From Rhodocyclaceae bacterium (GTDB taxonomy: Bacteria > Pseudomonadota > Gammaproteobacteria > Burkholderiales > Rhodocyclaceae), in contig JAGRGB010000079.1 of assembly GCA_020445745.1 (NCBI GenBank), forward strand, positions 1 through 64,000: 64,000 nt of DNA, given 5' to 3'. The notes below the pieces were generated by a model. The model saw only the letters and a program-made list of their open reading frames with translations, searched no databases and was not told the origin of the DNA. This document shows positions 9,611 to 18,533 of this stretch, piece after piece; position 1 is the first letter of the stretch, and every line of letters begins with the position of its first letter. Made by a program: the position numbers and the translations under genes.

Positions 9611-10342
9611 TCACGGTCGGGTGGGGGCCCTCGCCATTGTCGACACTACCCGCAGCACGCCCGGCCACAACCCGAGCCAGCAGCACGAATGATCGAAGCC
9701 GTCGATGACGCTGAACCAGGCCCCAGCGTTGGCTGCGAGATAGCGACGGGCCAGCACCGGCGGGACCTCCCGGTCTTCGCGGCCGGCGAGATGCCACTGC
9801 CGCACCGAGGGCGCGAGTGGCGGCTGGCGCGCCGGATCGAGGGATCCCGCCAGCTTCGAATAGGCATGTCGCGCCGTCCATGCGTCGACATCGAGATTCG
9901 CGGCGACGGTTACGACCGCAGCGGTCTGGGGGAAACGGGCAGCGAGCAGCGTCGCCAATGTGCCGCCGCCACTGTGGCCGAAGAACACCAGGGAGGTGGC
10001 CGGGAAATGCGCGAGATGGGACTGCAGTGCTGTCGCGAGGCTGTTTACCACCGCCGGCGAGTAGCGCCCGTGGGTCCAGGCCAGCGGTGTGCATGCCGCA
10101 CGCTCCAGGCCGACGAACTGGCAGGGTCGGCCGAGGTAGAGGGTGGTCCCGCGATCGACCAGCATCGCGTCGAACATCAGCGGGCGGTAAGGCGTGGGGT
10201 CGGCGCTCGGCAACTGAGGTCGAAGCCACGCCAGGCCGTCGCCTTCGAGGTACACATGCAACTGGTGATCCGCCGTGTTTCGCCGATAGGCCAGGTGCTG
10301 AAAGCCGCGCCCCTCGAGGAGGAAGCGGTCGAGCCCTGCCAC
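9611..10342 (-). CDS. alpha/beta hydrolase, probably a lipoprotein with unresolved start
   Basis: Alpha/beta-hydrolase fold: oxyanion-region strand HVYLEGDG, nucleophile elbow GHSGGG (Ser), and a late conserved His in GFDHSCCW. The GTG at 10342 is the only ordinary start in frame, but it lies inside what looks like mature protein. Upstream, in the same frame and without stops, is a lipoprotein signal (RTIALLLSLATLAACS, about 10416-10370) with a perfect lipobox. No ATG, GTG or TTG starts that leader; only a CTG (10486) overlapping the stop of the upstream barrel gene, or an ATT, is available. The true gene therefore probably begins near 10420-10486, or one base differs in this sequence. Substrate unknown, probably an ester or lipid in the periplasm. 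Confidence 0.65.
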   Translation of the reverse strand: MAGLDRFLLEGRGFQHLAYRRNTADHQLHVYLEGDGLAWLRPQLPSADPTPYRPLMFDAMLVDRGTTLYLGRPCQFVGLERAACTPLAWTHGRYSPAVVNSLATALQSHLAHFPATSLVFFGHSGGGTLATLLAARFPQTAAVVTVAANLDVDAWTARHAYSKLAGSLDPARQPPLAPSVRQWHLAGREDREVPPVLARRYLAANAGAWFSVIDGFDHSCCWLGLWPGVLRVVSTMARAPTRP

Positions 10343-10430
10343 AGCGGCGCGACGGTCGAGACGCTCGAGCGGGGTGCTACAGGCGGCGAGCGTGGCCAGC
10401 GAGAGGAGCAGCGCAATAGTGCGCGCGCAG

Positions 10431-10464
10431 ATCCCGCTGCCGCAGGAGACAGCGGCAGCGGGAT
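10431..10464. repeat. 13-bp hairpin after the barrel gene
   Basis: Perfect inverted repeat (10431-10443 with 10452-10464, 8-base loop) 19 bases beyond the barrel gene stop on the minus strand. There is no U tract, so it may be an mRNA-stabilising or partial-terminator hairpin. It overlaps the possible leader of the next gene. Confidence 0.55.
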
Positions 10465-10482
10465 GGCCCTTCGAGAGTCGTC

Positions 10483-11886
10483 TCAGAACTCGAGACGGCC
10501 GCCGAGGGTCAAGGCGTAGCTGCGCGTCTCGGCGAGGCCGAGGGCGGTGTCGACATTGACGAACGCCGCCAGGCCGTGGGGGAACACCGCGGAGGCGCCG
10601 AGCGACAGGGTGAAATAGTCGCGGTCGGGATCGTCACTGGTGATCGTGAAGCTCTCGTTGAACGGATCGTTGGCGTAGCGGGCGACCAGTGACTTCTTGT
10701 CGTTGTCGAACTCGTGGTTCCATTCGATGCCGGCATAGGGCGTGAAGACGCCGCCGCCGGTGCTGTAGGTACGCGCGACGCGTGCACCGATGGCCGACTG
10801 CAGAGATTCCGTGTCGTGGTCGCCGATGACGAGGCCCATGCCCTCCTTGTCCTCGCGTTCGGTGAAGCCGTCGACATCGAGCTTGAGGTAGTCGAGGCGG
10901 CCGTAGGGGGTGACGGTCATGCTGGCGACCTCGAAGTTGTAACCACCGCCGGCGTTGAAGCTGACCTGATCGCCGTCGGTGCTGCCGAAGGCAGTGGTGT
11001 CGATGGCCTCGGCGGGGGTGTTGCTGACGACGAGGATGCGCCGCTCGGTGTCGAAGTCGATCCTGGAGACGCCGAGTCGGCCGTCGACGTACCAGGTTGG
11101 GGTGGCATAGCTGACGTACAGGGAGACGCCGAAATTGTCGGATTCGACGGTGCCGAGGTCGGCATCGAAGTCGGCATCGGTCTTCGACCAGGACAGTGCC
11201 ACGCCGCCCACCAGCGCGTCGGTGAAACGGTAGTCGATGCCGGCGGTGAGGCCGGCATCGGAAAAGTCGAAGGCATCCTCGTTGCGGGAGGCATCGCGGT
11301 CGCCGCTGTTGTAGTTGGCGTTGATGAAACCGCCCCAGCGTCCGCCGAACTCACCCTCTCCGGCGGAGCCGCCGCGGCTGCCGGCGGGCAGCAACCGGGC
11401 CAGCGCCAGGGAATTGCCGTCGATCGTCAAGCCGGAACCGGCGAGCAGCATGCCGCGGCCGCCCGAGCGCAGGGCGAGCAGCCGGCCGTTGACCGGGTTG
11501 GACAGGGAGCCCTCGACGGCGATGCGTCCGGCGGCGTTCATTTCCTCGGGGGCCACGGCCTGCAATGCTGTCGCCAGTTCGGCGCTGGTGAGACCCATGT
11601 CGAGGGCGCTGCCGTCTTCCAGGGCGCTGACGACCAGCCGGGTGCAGGTGTCCGACAGCCGCGCCTGGGGGCTGCCGAGCGGATCCGGAGTACCAAGGAA
11701 GGGGCAGATGGTCTCGGTGACGCGGGCGGCGGCGGTCTGGACCTCGTTGAGTCCGGGCACGCCGGTCAGGACCCCGGCGGCCGGGCTCGGGCTCGGTACC
11801 TGAGCGTGGACCGCGCCAACACCGAAGATGCCGAGCGCCACGGCGATGGGACGAAAACGGTTCGTTTTCGAGCGTACTTTGTTCAT
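10483..11886 (-). CDS. autotransporter-type outer-membrane beta-barrel protein
   Basis: 467 residues: signal peptide (about 1-30, GAVHAQ), a 150-residue passenger-like region with a Cys pair (TICPFLG and SDTCTRL), then an autotransporter barrel (about 195-467) with typical strands (GGFINANYNSGD, GIDYRFTDALVGGVALSWS, the final ALTLGGRLEF) ending in Phe. The passenger is too short for a classical adhesin, so this may be a barrel with a small surface or plug domain. Start chosen at MNKVRSK (11886), which has GGGGG 10 bases upstream and gives a normal signal peptide. The next gene on the strand, a hydrolase, follows closely. Confidence 0.85.
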   Translation of the reverse strand: MNKVRSKTNRFRPIAVALGIFGVGAVHAQVPSPSPAAGVLTGVPGLNEVQTAAARVTETICPFLGTPDPLGSPQARLSDTCTRLVVSALEDGSALDMGLTSAELATALQAVAPEEMNAAGRIAVEGSLSNPVNGRLLALRSGGRGMLLAGSGLTIDGNSLALARLLPAGSRGGSAGEGEFGGRWGGFINANYNSGDRDASRNEDAFDFSDAGLTAGIDYRFTDALVGGVALSWSKTDADFDADLGTVESDNFGVSLYVSYATPTWYVDGRLGVSRIDFDTERRILVVSNTPAEAIDTTAFGSTDGDQVSFNAGGGYNFEVASMTVTPYGRLDYLKLDVDGFTEREDKEGMGLVIGDHDTESLQSAIGARVARTYSTGGGVFTPYAGIEWNHEFDNDKKSLVARYANDPFNESFTITSDDPDRDYFTLSLGASAVFPHGLAAFVNVDTALGLAETRSYALTLGGRLEF

Positions 11887-12176
11887 TTTGTTGACCCCCT
11901 GGTGGAAAATTGGCCGTGCCTGACCTAAATCAAGATCGGAGCCTAGCCCAAGGTTGCCCACATTGCCAGATAGAGCGCGTCACACGCAATGACGGGGCCC
12001 CGGGGCGCGCCTCGCCGACGGACGGTCACGGCCCGAATTGAACCTGAGGCGTCGCGTGGGCGACATATCTCTTGACGGCGCTCTCGACGGCGTGGCGATT
12101 GTCTACCACGGCGCGGTGCCGTGCCGGTTTCCGCGGGCGCGGGAGCCGTGGCACCATTTGCGATGCGGAGACATCG

Positions 12177-14480
12177 ATGAAATCTGTCATGCAAACAATG
12201 GCCGGACGTCTGGGCGCGATGTGTTTTGCGCTGCTCGCGCCGGTTCTGACGCCGGTCGCGGCAGGCGCCGACGGACTCAGTGCGGCGGCGGTCAAGGCCG
12301 TCGAGGACCTGATGATCGTCGATTGCCTGCTGCCGGGCCAGGTCCGGCGCCTCGGCGCGCAGATGACATACCTGAGCGCGCGGCGCCCGGCCAAGCTCAA
12401 TGCGGCCGAGTGTGCGCTGCGCGGCGGCGAGTACGTGGTCTATGACCGCGCCGACCTGAACACCGCGCTGAAAGTGTGGATGTCCAAGGCGGAAGAGGGC
12501 GACGCCGAGGCCCAGACCTATGTCGGCGAGATCTACGAGCGTGGCGTCGGCGGCGCGCGGCCGGACTACGCGGCCGCGGCGCGCTGGTACCGCGCGGCGG
12601 CCGATCAGGGCTACTCGCGGGCACGGATCGACCTGGGCCATCTCTACGAGCAGGGGCTCGGCGTCGAGCGCGATCCGGTCAAGGCGATCGCGCTGTACCG
12701 TGAGGCCGCGGGGCTCGGCGAGGCGATCGCCCTCGACGCTGGTGACGATGGCCAACGTGCGCGGGAGATCGAGCGGCTGCGGCAGGAACTCGAAGCCACC
12801 CGTCGGCAACTCGACGAGGCCCGCAAGGCACTGGAGAAGCAGCGCAGCGACGCCCGCAGCGAACTGCAATCGCTGGAACAGAGCATCCGCAGGGCGCAGG
12901 ACGAAGGGCGCCAGGCGCTTGTCGACAGTCTGCGCCAGCGCCTGCAGTCGCGCGAGGCGGAACTCGAGCAGCGCGCCGGCCAGGTGGCGCGGCTGACGGC
13001 CAACCTGGCCCAGTCGCAGGATCAGCTGCGCACCCTCGAGGGCACCGCGACGGCGCTTCGCGAGCAACTCGGCGTCGCCCGCGCTCGATTGACCGAGAGC
13101 GAAGGCGAACTCGAGGCCAGGCGTGCCAGCGCCGCAGAGGACGAGCAGCGGGTGACGGAACTGAAGGCCCAGCTCGCGCGCCAGAAGACCGCCGGCAACG
13201 CTGCGGCCCAGGCCGAATTGGCGAAGACTCAGGCGAAGCTGAAGCTGCGCGAGGACGAGCTCGCGCGGCAGCGCGACGAGATCGCCAGAATCGAACGCGA
13301 AGCGCGCGACTACCGACAGCAACTGGTGGAACTCGAGGCGCGTGATCGGCAGGAGCGTTCGAGCGAACCGGAAGTGGCGCTGGCTCCGCCGAGCATCCAA
13401 CTGATCGACCCGGCGGTGGTGCTGACGCGTGGTGCGCCGGAGGTCAGGATCCGCGGTCGCGTCGAAAAGCGCGAGATCGTCGGCAAGGTCACGGCGCCGG
13501 CTGGTCTGCTGTCCTTCACGATCAACGACCTCAGTCTTGGTACCGACGAGCGCGGACTGTTCAAGACCGAGGTCGCGCTGCTGCGCGACAAGACGCCGGT
13601 GAGCCTGGTCGCGGTCGATCGCCAGGGCAAGAAGGCCAGCGTCGAGTTCGTGCTGGTGCCGGACGGTGGCGCGGAAGCGGCGCCGCCGCCCGAGCCGCCC
13701 AGATATCTCAGTTCGGTCGAGTTCGGCAGTTTCCACGCTTTGGTGGTCGGCAACGAGGAATACGGTCTGCTGCCAAAGCTCGAGACCGCGGTCGAGGACG
13801 CCAAGGCGGTGTCCCAACTGCTGCGCGACAAGTACGGCTTCAAGGTGAAGCTGCTGATCAATGCCAGTCGCTACCAGATCCTGTCGGAGCTCAATCGATT
13901 GCGCGCCGAACTCACCGAGAACGACAACCTCCTGATCTACTACGCCGGACACGGCGAGATCGATCGCGCCAACCTGCGCGGCTACTGGCTGCCAGTGGAT
14001 GCCGAGCCGAACAGCGATGCGAACTGGATCTCGAACGTATCGATCACCGATTTCCTGAACGCCATTTCGGTCAAGCACGCGATCGTCGTTGCCGATTCCT
14101 GCTACTCGGGCACGCTGACCCGGTCGTCGATCGGGCAACTCGAGACCGGCATGTCGGAAGAGGCGCGGGCGCGCTGGCTCAGGGCAATGGTCAAGGCGCG
14201 GGCACGCACGGTACTGACGTCTGGCGGCGTGCAGCCGGTCCTCGACGGTGGCGGCGGCAAGCACTCGGTGTTTGCACGGATATTCCTCGAGGTGCTGCGT
14301 GAAAACAACGATGCGATGGAAGCCCAGCGGCTCTACCGCGAAGTGGCTGCGCGGGTGCTCGATCAGGCCAGTCGCTTCCAGATGGAGCAGCGTCCCGAGT
14401 ACGCGCCGCTGAAATTCGCGGGCCACGAATCCGGGGACTTCCTGTTCGTGCCCCGGAGCATGGTTGCCCGCGCCGACTGA
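12177..14480 (+). CDS. secreted caspase-like peptidase with Sel1 repeats and coiled coil
   Basis: 767 residues. Signal peptide (1-30, VAAGADG), two Sel1-like repeats (about 105-185: AQTYVGEIYERG, ARIDLGHLYEQG), a long coiled coil (about 195-395), a beta-rich linker domain (about 405-510), then a caspase/peptidase C14 domain (about 515-765). Catalytic residues are visible: His592 in YYAGHGE and Cys642 in ADSCYSG. It would act in the periplasm or at the cell surface, cleaving after basic or acidic residues depending on subfamily. It is 193 bases upstream of, and on the same strand as, the sigma/anti-sigma/second caspase genes, suggesting one functional unit. GGAG precedes the ATG at 12177. Confidence 0.9.
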   Translation: MKSVMQTMAGRLGAMCFALLAPVLTPVAAGADGLSAAAVKAVEDLMIVDCLLPGQVRRLGAQMTYLSARRPAKLNAAECALRGGEYVVYDRADLNTALKVWMSKAEEGDAEAQTYVGEIYERGVGGARPDYAAAARWYRAAADQGYSRARIDLGHLYEQGLGVERDPVKAIALYREAAGLGEAIALDAGDDGQRAREIERLRQELEATRRQLDEARKALEKQRSDARSELQSLEQSIRRAQDEGRQALVDSLRQRLQSREAELEQRAGQVARLTANLAQSQDQLRTLEGTATALREQLGVARARLTESEGELEARRASAAEDEQRVTELKAQLARQKTAGNAAAQAELAKTQAKLKLREDELARQRDEIARIEREARDYRQQLVELEARDRQERSSEPEVALAPPSIQLIDPAVVLTRGAPEVRIRGRVEKREIVGKVTAPAGLLSFTINDLSLGTDERGLFKTEVALLRDKTPVSLVAVDRQGKKASVEFVLVPDGGAEAAPPPEPPRYLSSVEFGSFHALVVGNEEYGLLPKLETAVEDAKAVSQLLRDKYGFKVKLLINASRYQILSELNRLRAELTENDNLLIYYAGHGEIDRANLRGYWLPVDAEPNSDANWISNVSITDFLNAISVKHAIVVADSCYSGTLTRSSIGQLETGMSEEARARWLRAMVKARARTVLTSGGVQPVLDGGGGKHSVFARIFLEVLRENNDAMEAQRLYREVAARVLDQASRFQMEQRPEYAPLKFAGHESGDFLFVPRSMVARAD

Positions 14481-14636
14481 GGCCGCGACTGCCCGCCGGT
14501 CCCGGCTCGCCGCTGGTGCCGGTCGGGGCCCGGACCGTGAAGCGCTCGCCACGTGCGGGCGCTTCGTTCGTGGACCACTGCGGCGGATGCAGTAGCATTT
14601 GGGCTGGTCTGGTCGCCGAAAAAATACTTTGAACCG

Positions 14637-14654
14637 GGTCGCAACGCCCTGCGA
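14637..14654 (+). promoter_or_regulatory. hairpin in the leader of the ECF sigma gene
   Basis: GTCGCA and TGCGAC arms with a 6-base loop lie 20 bases before the sigma-factor ATG, just after TTTGAACC, which resembles an ECF -35 element (GAAC core). It may mark an autoregulated promoter, but the -10 is not clear. Confidence 0.3.
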
Positions 14655-14673
14655 CTTATTTCACGAGAGCCTC

Positions 14674-15225
14674 ATGGAACTTAACAATGACGAGGTCTTT
14701 GAGCTCCTCAAGGCCGTCGGAAAAGGCAGCGAAGATGCCATTCGCAAACTTTACGACGCTTACAGCAGGCGCATTTACGCGTTTGCGCTCAACCGGATAA
14801 GGGACGCCTCACTGGCGGAGGAGATTGTGGTGGATACGATGCATGAGGTCTGGAAGCATCCGGATCGCTTTCGCGGAGAATCCAGGTTCAGCACCTGGCT
14901 GCTAGGCATCGCCCGCTACAAGGTACTCACGTTGCTGCGTTCGTCCACTCCGGATCACGAGGAACTGGACGAGCAGATGCCTTCCGACGGCGAAACCGCC
15001 TTCGACGCGCTGGCGCAGAAACAGCGGCGCGAGGGCGTTCAGCACTGCATGGGCAAGCTCTCCGACGAACATCGCGAGTGCATGCACCTGGTGTTCTACG
15101 AGGGTTACACCTTGAAGGAAGTCGCCGAAGTCCAGTCCGTACCCGAAAACACCGTGAAGACCCGGCTATTTCACGCACGCCAGAAGATCAAGAACTGCCT
15201 ACGGCTGTTGTTGGAGCGTGAGTAG
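14674..15225 (+). CDS. ECF-family RNA polymerase sigma factor
   Basis: 183 residues. Region 2 (about 22-90) shows LYDAYSRRIYAFAL, the -10 recognition segment and FRGESRFSTWLLGIARYKVL. Region 4 (about 125-180) shows CMGKLSDEHRECMHLVFYEGYTLKEVAEV and the helix-turn-helix PENTVKTRLFHARQKIK. It directs RNA polymerase to a small stress or surface regulon. The anti-sigma gene starts 21 bases downstream, the usual arrangement for a sequestered ECF factor. The adjacent caspase genes suggest release may involve proteolysis; that is inference. Confidence 0.92.
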   Translation: MELNNDEVFELLKAVGKGSEDAIRKLYDAYSRRIYAFALNRIRDASLAEEIVVDTMHEVWKHPDRFRGESRFSTWLLGIARYKVLTLLRSSTPDHEELDEQMPSDGETAFDALAQKQRREGVQHCMGKLSDEHRECMHLVFYEGYTLKEVAEVQSVPENTVKTRLFHARQKIKNCLRLLLERE

Positions 15226-15246
15226 GGGTTCGGCGAGGAGCACGAA

Positions 15247-15933
15247 ATGATGAATCAGGAAACACGCCAACGCTTCGACGAACTACTGCCGTGGTACGTC
15301 AATGGCACTCTGGACGAAGACGGTCGGCGCTGGGTCGAGCGGCAATTGCAGGCCCACCCGGAATGCAAGGGCGAGCTGAGCTGGACCGAGTCGCTGCAGA
15401 CCAGGATCCGTGAATCGGAGCCCGCGTTCGCCGACAGTCAGGGTTTCGACAAGCTGGTTGCGCGAATCCGCCACGGGCAGGAGTACAGCGTGACGCCCAG
15501 GACAGCGCAGGCGCCGCGTGGCGCGCTGGCCGCGTTCAGGGAATGGCTCGGCGGCTTCGGACTGACGCCGGCACTGGCCGGGGCTGCAGCGGTGGTGGCA
15601 GTGCAGTTCGGCGTGATCGCACTGCTGGTCAACCAACAGGGTGAACTTCAATCGGAATTCGAGCGCTTCAGATCGGTCAACACTGGGGAAGTCGTCACGG
15701 GTCCGGCACTGGAAGTCGTGTTCAAATCGGATGCGCTGGAGCGCGAGATCCGCGAGACCCTGGTACGCATCGGCGGCACACTGGCTGGTGGCCCGGGGCA
15801 ACTCGGGATCTACCTGGTGTATGTGCCGGAAAACGAAATCGACGTCGCCAAGGCGATGCTGGAAGGCAACCCGATCGTAGAAGTCGTAACCGTGTCGCGG
15901 GCTTCGCGGACACAGGGCGACTCGGGAGGTTGA
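15247..15933 (+). CDS. membrane anti-sigma factor
   Basis: 228 residues with one transmembrane helix (about 112-132, LAGAAAVVAVQFGVIALL). The N-terminal cytoplasmic part begins RFDELLPWYVNGTLDEDGRRWVERQL, the usual start of zinc-finger-type anti-sigma domains, with only a His-x3-Cys pair (HPECKG). The C-terminal 90 residues lie in the periplasm and carry a small alpha/beta fold (ALEVVFKSD...GPGQLGIYLVYVPEN). It would hold the upstream ECF factor inactive at the membrane. It is followed within a few bases by a caspase-like gene. Confidence 0.85.
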   Translation: MMNQETRQRFDELLPWYVNGTLDEDGRRWVERQLQAHPECKGELSWTESLQTRIRESEPAFADSQGFDKLVARIRHGQEYSVTPRTAQAPRGALAAFREWLGGFGLTPALAGAAAVVAVQFGVIALLVNQQGELQSEFERFRSVNTGEVVTGPALEVVFKSDALEREIRETLVRIGGTLAGGPGQLGIYLVYVPENEIDVAKAMLEGNPIVEVVTVSRASRTQGDSGG

Positions 15934-15938
15934 TTCGA

Positions 15939-16805
15939 ATGGGCGCGCTGATCGTGCGCAGGTGCATGTGGCTACTGGTCGCGGCTGCCGTGTGGTTGCC
16001 GGGCGCGGCCACGGCCGTCGCCGACGGCGGCCGTCTGGCCTTGGTCATCGGCAACGCCGCCTACCGCCAGGCACCGCTGAAGAACCCGGTCAATGACGCG
16101 CGGGCCGTGGCGTCCGCGCTCAGGGGCCTGGGATTCGACGTGATCATGCGTGAGAATGCCGATCTCGGCGAAATGCTCGAGGCAATCCGGCAATTCTCGA
16201 TTCTCGCCCGCCGCAATCAGGTGCGCCTGCTCTACTATGCCGGCCACGGCGCCCAGGTCGAGGGGCGCAACTACCTGATCCCGGTCGACGAAAAGATCTC
16301 CGGCGACGACGACATCGCCCGCAAGAGCGCGGACATGAGCGAGCTGGTCAGCCAGCTTGGCGAGTTGCAGGAAGGCACCAACATCCTGATTCTCGACGCC
16401 TGCCGCAACAACCCCTACAAGGCGGCCGCATTCAAGACCGACGACGGCCGGGTGATTCGTTTGCGTGGCGGGCTGCGCAGCGCCGTCAACAATGGCCTGG
16501 CGCGCGTGCAGGCGCCCAACGGTACCGTGGTCGCGTTCTCCACGGCACCGGGTTCGATCGCGATGGACGGTCAGAACTACGCCAACAGTCTCTATACCAA
16601 GCACTTGCTCGATCACATCGGCACCCCGGGGCTGCCGGTCGAGCAACTCTTCAAGCGGGTACGCATCGCTGTGGCGCGGGATTCGCGCCGTATGCAGATT
16701 CCATGGGAAAGCAGCAGTCTGATGGGGGAATTCTGCTTCCGCCCTGGAAACGGCGGAGCCTGCAACGTCGGCGGTGGCATCGGGCTCGGCGTCACGCCCC
16801 GTTGA
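15939..16805 (+). CDS. secreted caspase-like peptidase (C14), compact form
   Basis: 288 residues: signal peptide (about 1-29, TAVADGG), then a single caspase domain with LALVIGNAAYRQAPLKNPVNDA, catalytic His103 (YYAGHGAQ) and Cys155 (LDACRNNP). This is the common bacterial 'caspase family protein' core without extra repeats. GGGAGG 10 bases upstream favours the ATG at 15939 over a TTG at 15930. The gene nearly abuts the anti-sigma stop (5 bases between), so it is probably co-translated with sigma and anti-sigma. Export places it on the same side of the membrane as the anti-sigma C-terminal domain, a possible substrate. Confidence 0.9.
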   Translation: MGALIVRRCMWLLVAAAVWLPGAATAVADGGRLALVIGNAAYRQAPLKNPVNDARAVASALRGLGFDVIMRENADLGEMLEAIRQFSILARRNQVRLLYYAGHGAQVEGRNYLIPVDEKISGDDDIARKSADMSELVSQLGELQEGTNILILDACRNNPYKAAAFKTDDGRVIRLRGGLRSAVNNGLARVQAPNGTVVAFSTAPGSIAMDGQNYANSLYTKHLLDHIGTPGLPVEQLFKRVRIAVARDSRRMQIPWESSSLMGEFCFRPGNGGACNVGGGIGLGVTPR

Positions 16806-16874
16806 TTCCAGGCCTGAGTGGCGGGCATCGTCGCAGTCGCCGGTGCGTGGCGCCCGGCGTGCGCGCGGTTCGAA

Positions 16875-17846
16875 TCAGAAGCCCAGTCTCCCGTACAGGC
16901 TCCAGCCGACGACGTCCGGACCGTAGATCGCCAGCGCCCCGAGCGTGATCGAATCGACCACGCTCGAATCGCCGCTGATGTCGAGTTCAAGGCCGCCGCC
17001 GGCTTCTATGAAGCGGTCGAAGCCGAGTGCGTCCGCGTTCTTGCCGAGGTGGGAGGTGGCGCCCAGGCTCAGGCGCAATCGGGTGGGACGCCCGGCGACA
17101 CGGATCGTGACCGGGCGGATGGCGTCGCTGCGCACCGTCAGCACCGTGGCAGTGACGTCGAAGTCGATGAATTCGCTCGAACTGCTGAAGGTGTCGACAC
17201 GGGCACTGCTCAGGCGAGTACGTGCCTCCAACCGCCAGGGGTCGAACGCGCGCAGATAGTCGGCGCCCAGCGCCACGCTGAGTTTGGTGGCCTCGGCCCG
17301 CCAGTCGAACACCAGCCCCTTGAGCAGCGGCGCCAGCAAGGTCTGGCCGACGATTCCCTGATAGCGGGCACGACTCTCGATACGAACCACGCCGAGGCCG
17401 CCCTGGGCGACCCAGGTCCAGTGGCCGGCCGGTCGGCGCACACCAAGGCCGAGTTCGCCGCCGTAGGCGGTCCAGCGTGCGAGCACGTCCTCGCCGACAA
17501 GCTCGACCCGCGAGCCGTACTCCAGCAGGCCGAGGCTGGCGTGGGCGTAAGGCAGCCAGTCACGGTCCTGCCGGCCAACCGGCCAGGACAGCGGCAGCTT
17601 GTACAGCCGCATTGTCGGCTGGGATGCAGAGTTGTCGCGGATACGGTAGGTGGCGGCGGACATCTCGGGGGCGGTGGTGACGCTGACCATCGCACCGTAG
17701 GCCGCGCCGAGGGCATCGGCGTCGAGCCCGCCCTGCAGCGTGCGACGCGCCTCGGTCAGCGCGTCTTGGTCAATCTCTTGCGCGGGACATGTACTGGTCG
17801 CCAGCGCCAGCATCAGAGCCGGCAGGCGATACGGGGGAATTGTCAC
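16875..17846 (-). CDS. solitary outer-membrane beta-barrel (Omp_AT-like)
   Basis: 323 residues ending in Phe (SLYGRLGF), with a signal peptide (RLPALMLALATSTCPAQ) after a GTG start at 17846. Repeated amphipathic strands resemble the 'solitary autotransporter barrel' family (MVSVTTAPEMSAATYRI, LPLSWPVG, DWLPYAHASLGLLEYG). It converges on the caspase/sigma genes with a 69-base gap and no visible terminator between them. It may be a target or partner of that regulon, but nothing in the sequence proves it. An in-frame extension to 18089 is Arg/Pro-rich and unlikely to be translated. Confidence 0.7.
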   Translation of the reverse strand: MTIPPYRLPALMLALATSTCPAQEIDQDALTEARRTLQGGLDADALGAAYGAMVSVTTAPEMSAATYRIRDNSASQPTMRLYKLPLSWPVGRQDRDWLPYAHASLGLLEYGSRVELVGEDVLARWTAYGGELGLGVRRPAGHWTWVAQGGLGVVRIESRARYQGIVGQTLLAPLLKGLVFDWRAEATKLSVALGADYLRAFDPWRLEARTRLSSARVDTFSSSSEFIDFDVTATVLTVRSDAIRPVTIRVAGRPTRLRLSLGATSHLGKNADALGFDRFIEAGGGLELDISGDSSVVDSITLGALAIYGPDVVGWSLYGRLGF

Positions 17847-18533
17847 GGCGACGATCCGTTGGCAGGTCGACGTCGCCGATTGTGCCTGCAAATGCGGCAC
17901 GGCTGCCAGGTTATCGGCGATGGCACCGCGCGATGATCGCTGCCGCCATCGTCGATGATGCGGCTGTCGATGCGGGCTGGATCCGCTATCCGCAGCTCGC
18001 CCGCGACACCCGCGTCGCGCTGGTGGCAGCTGCGACGGTCGCGGAATGATGCGCCTGCTGGCGGAAGATCCAGTCGCCGGGACCGGCATGGGCCGCCGCT
18101 CGTCAAGACACGGTGTCGCGACGGGTGGGGCCTGGCGGCACCGCGAATGCCGGCGTCACGGGCCTTGTGGCAGACCCTGCGGCGGAATTCGCCTTGCCGG
18201 ACGCGCATCGCGGTCACGGGATCGGCGCGCAGCCCAGCCGCGTCGCGGGCGCCTCCGAAGCGCCCGCGCGCGGCACCGCTCGGTGTCCATGGGGCGCGCT
18301 GCTCCAGCCCGGCGCCCTGATTCGGCAGCTCGCCAGCGGACGCGGGTGTTTCGCCGAGGGCCTTGCGTTCGAGAGTCTCTCGTCTCCCCGCGATCGGGGA
18401 CGGGCGAGGCGCCTGCCGCCAGGCCCGGCGGACGCAATAGCGCGGTCGCGATGCCCGAGGCGCCCCGATGGGGAAGGCGCCGTGGCGAGCGACGCTGTCG
18501 ATGGCCGCCGACGGCCGGTGGCCGCCGTTCCTT
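17847..18533. other. 687-base stretch without a supported gene
   Basis: Only shadow-type open frames of extreme Arg/Ala/Pro composition. No terminator, repeat or RNA gene is visible. Confidence 0.45.

Noticed and set aside
12146-12164. Possible sigma-54 promoter (TGGCAC...TTGC) before the Sel1 caspase gene
   Set aside because: GG and GC are only 8 bases apart instead of 10, so the spacing is wrong for sigma-54.
11943-14552. 869-residue open frame antisense to the Sel1 caspase gene
   Set aside because: Composition is that of a reverse-strand shadow; the plus-strand gene has clear catalytic motifs.
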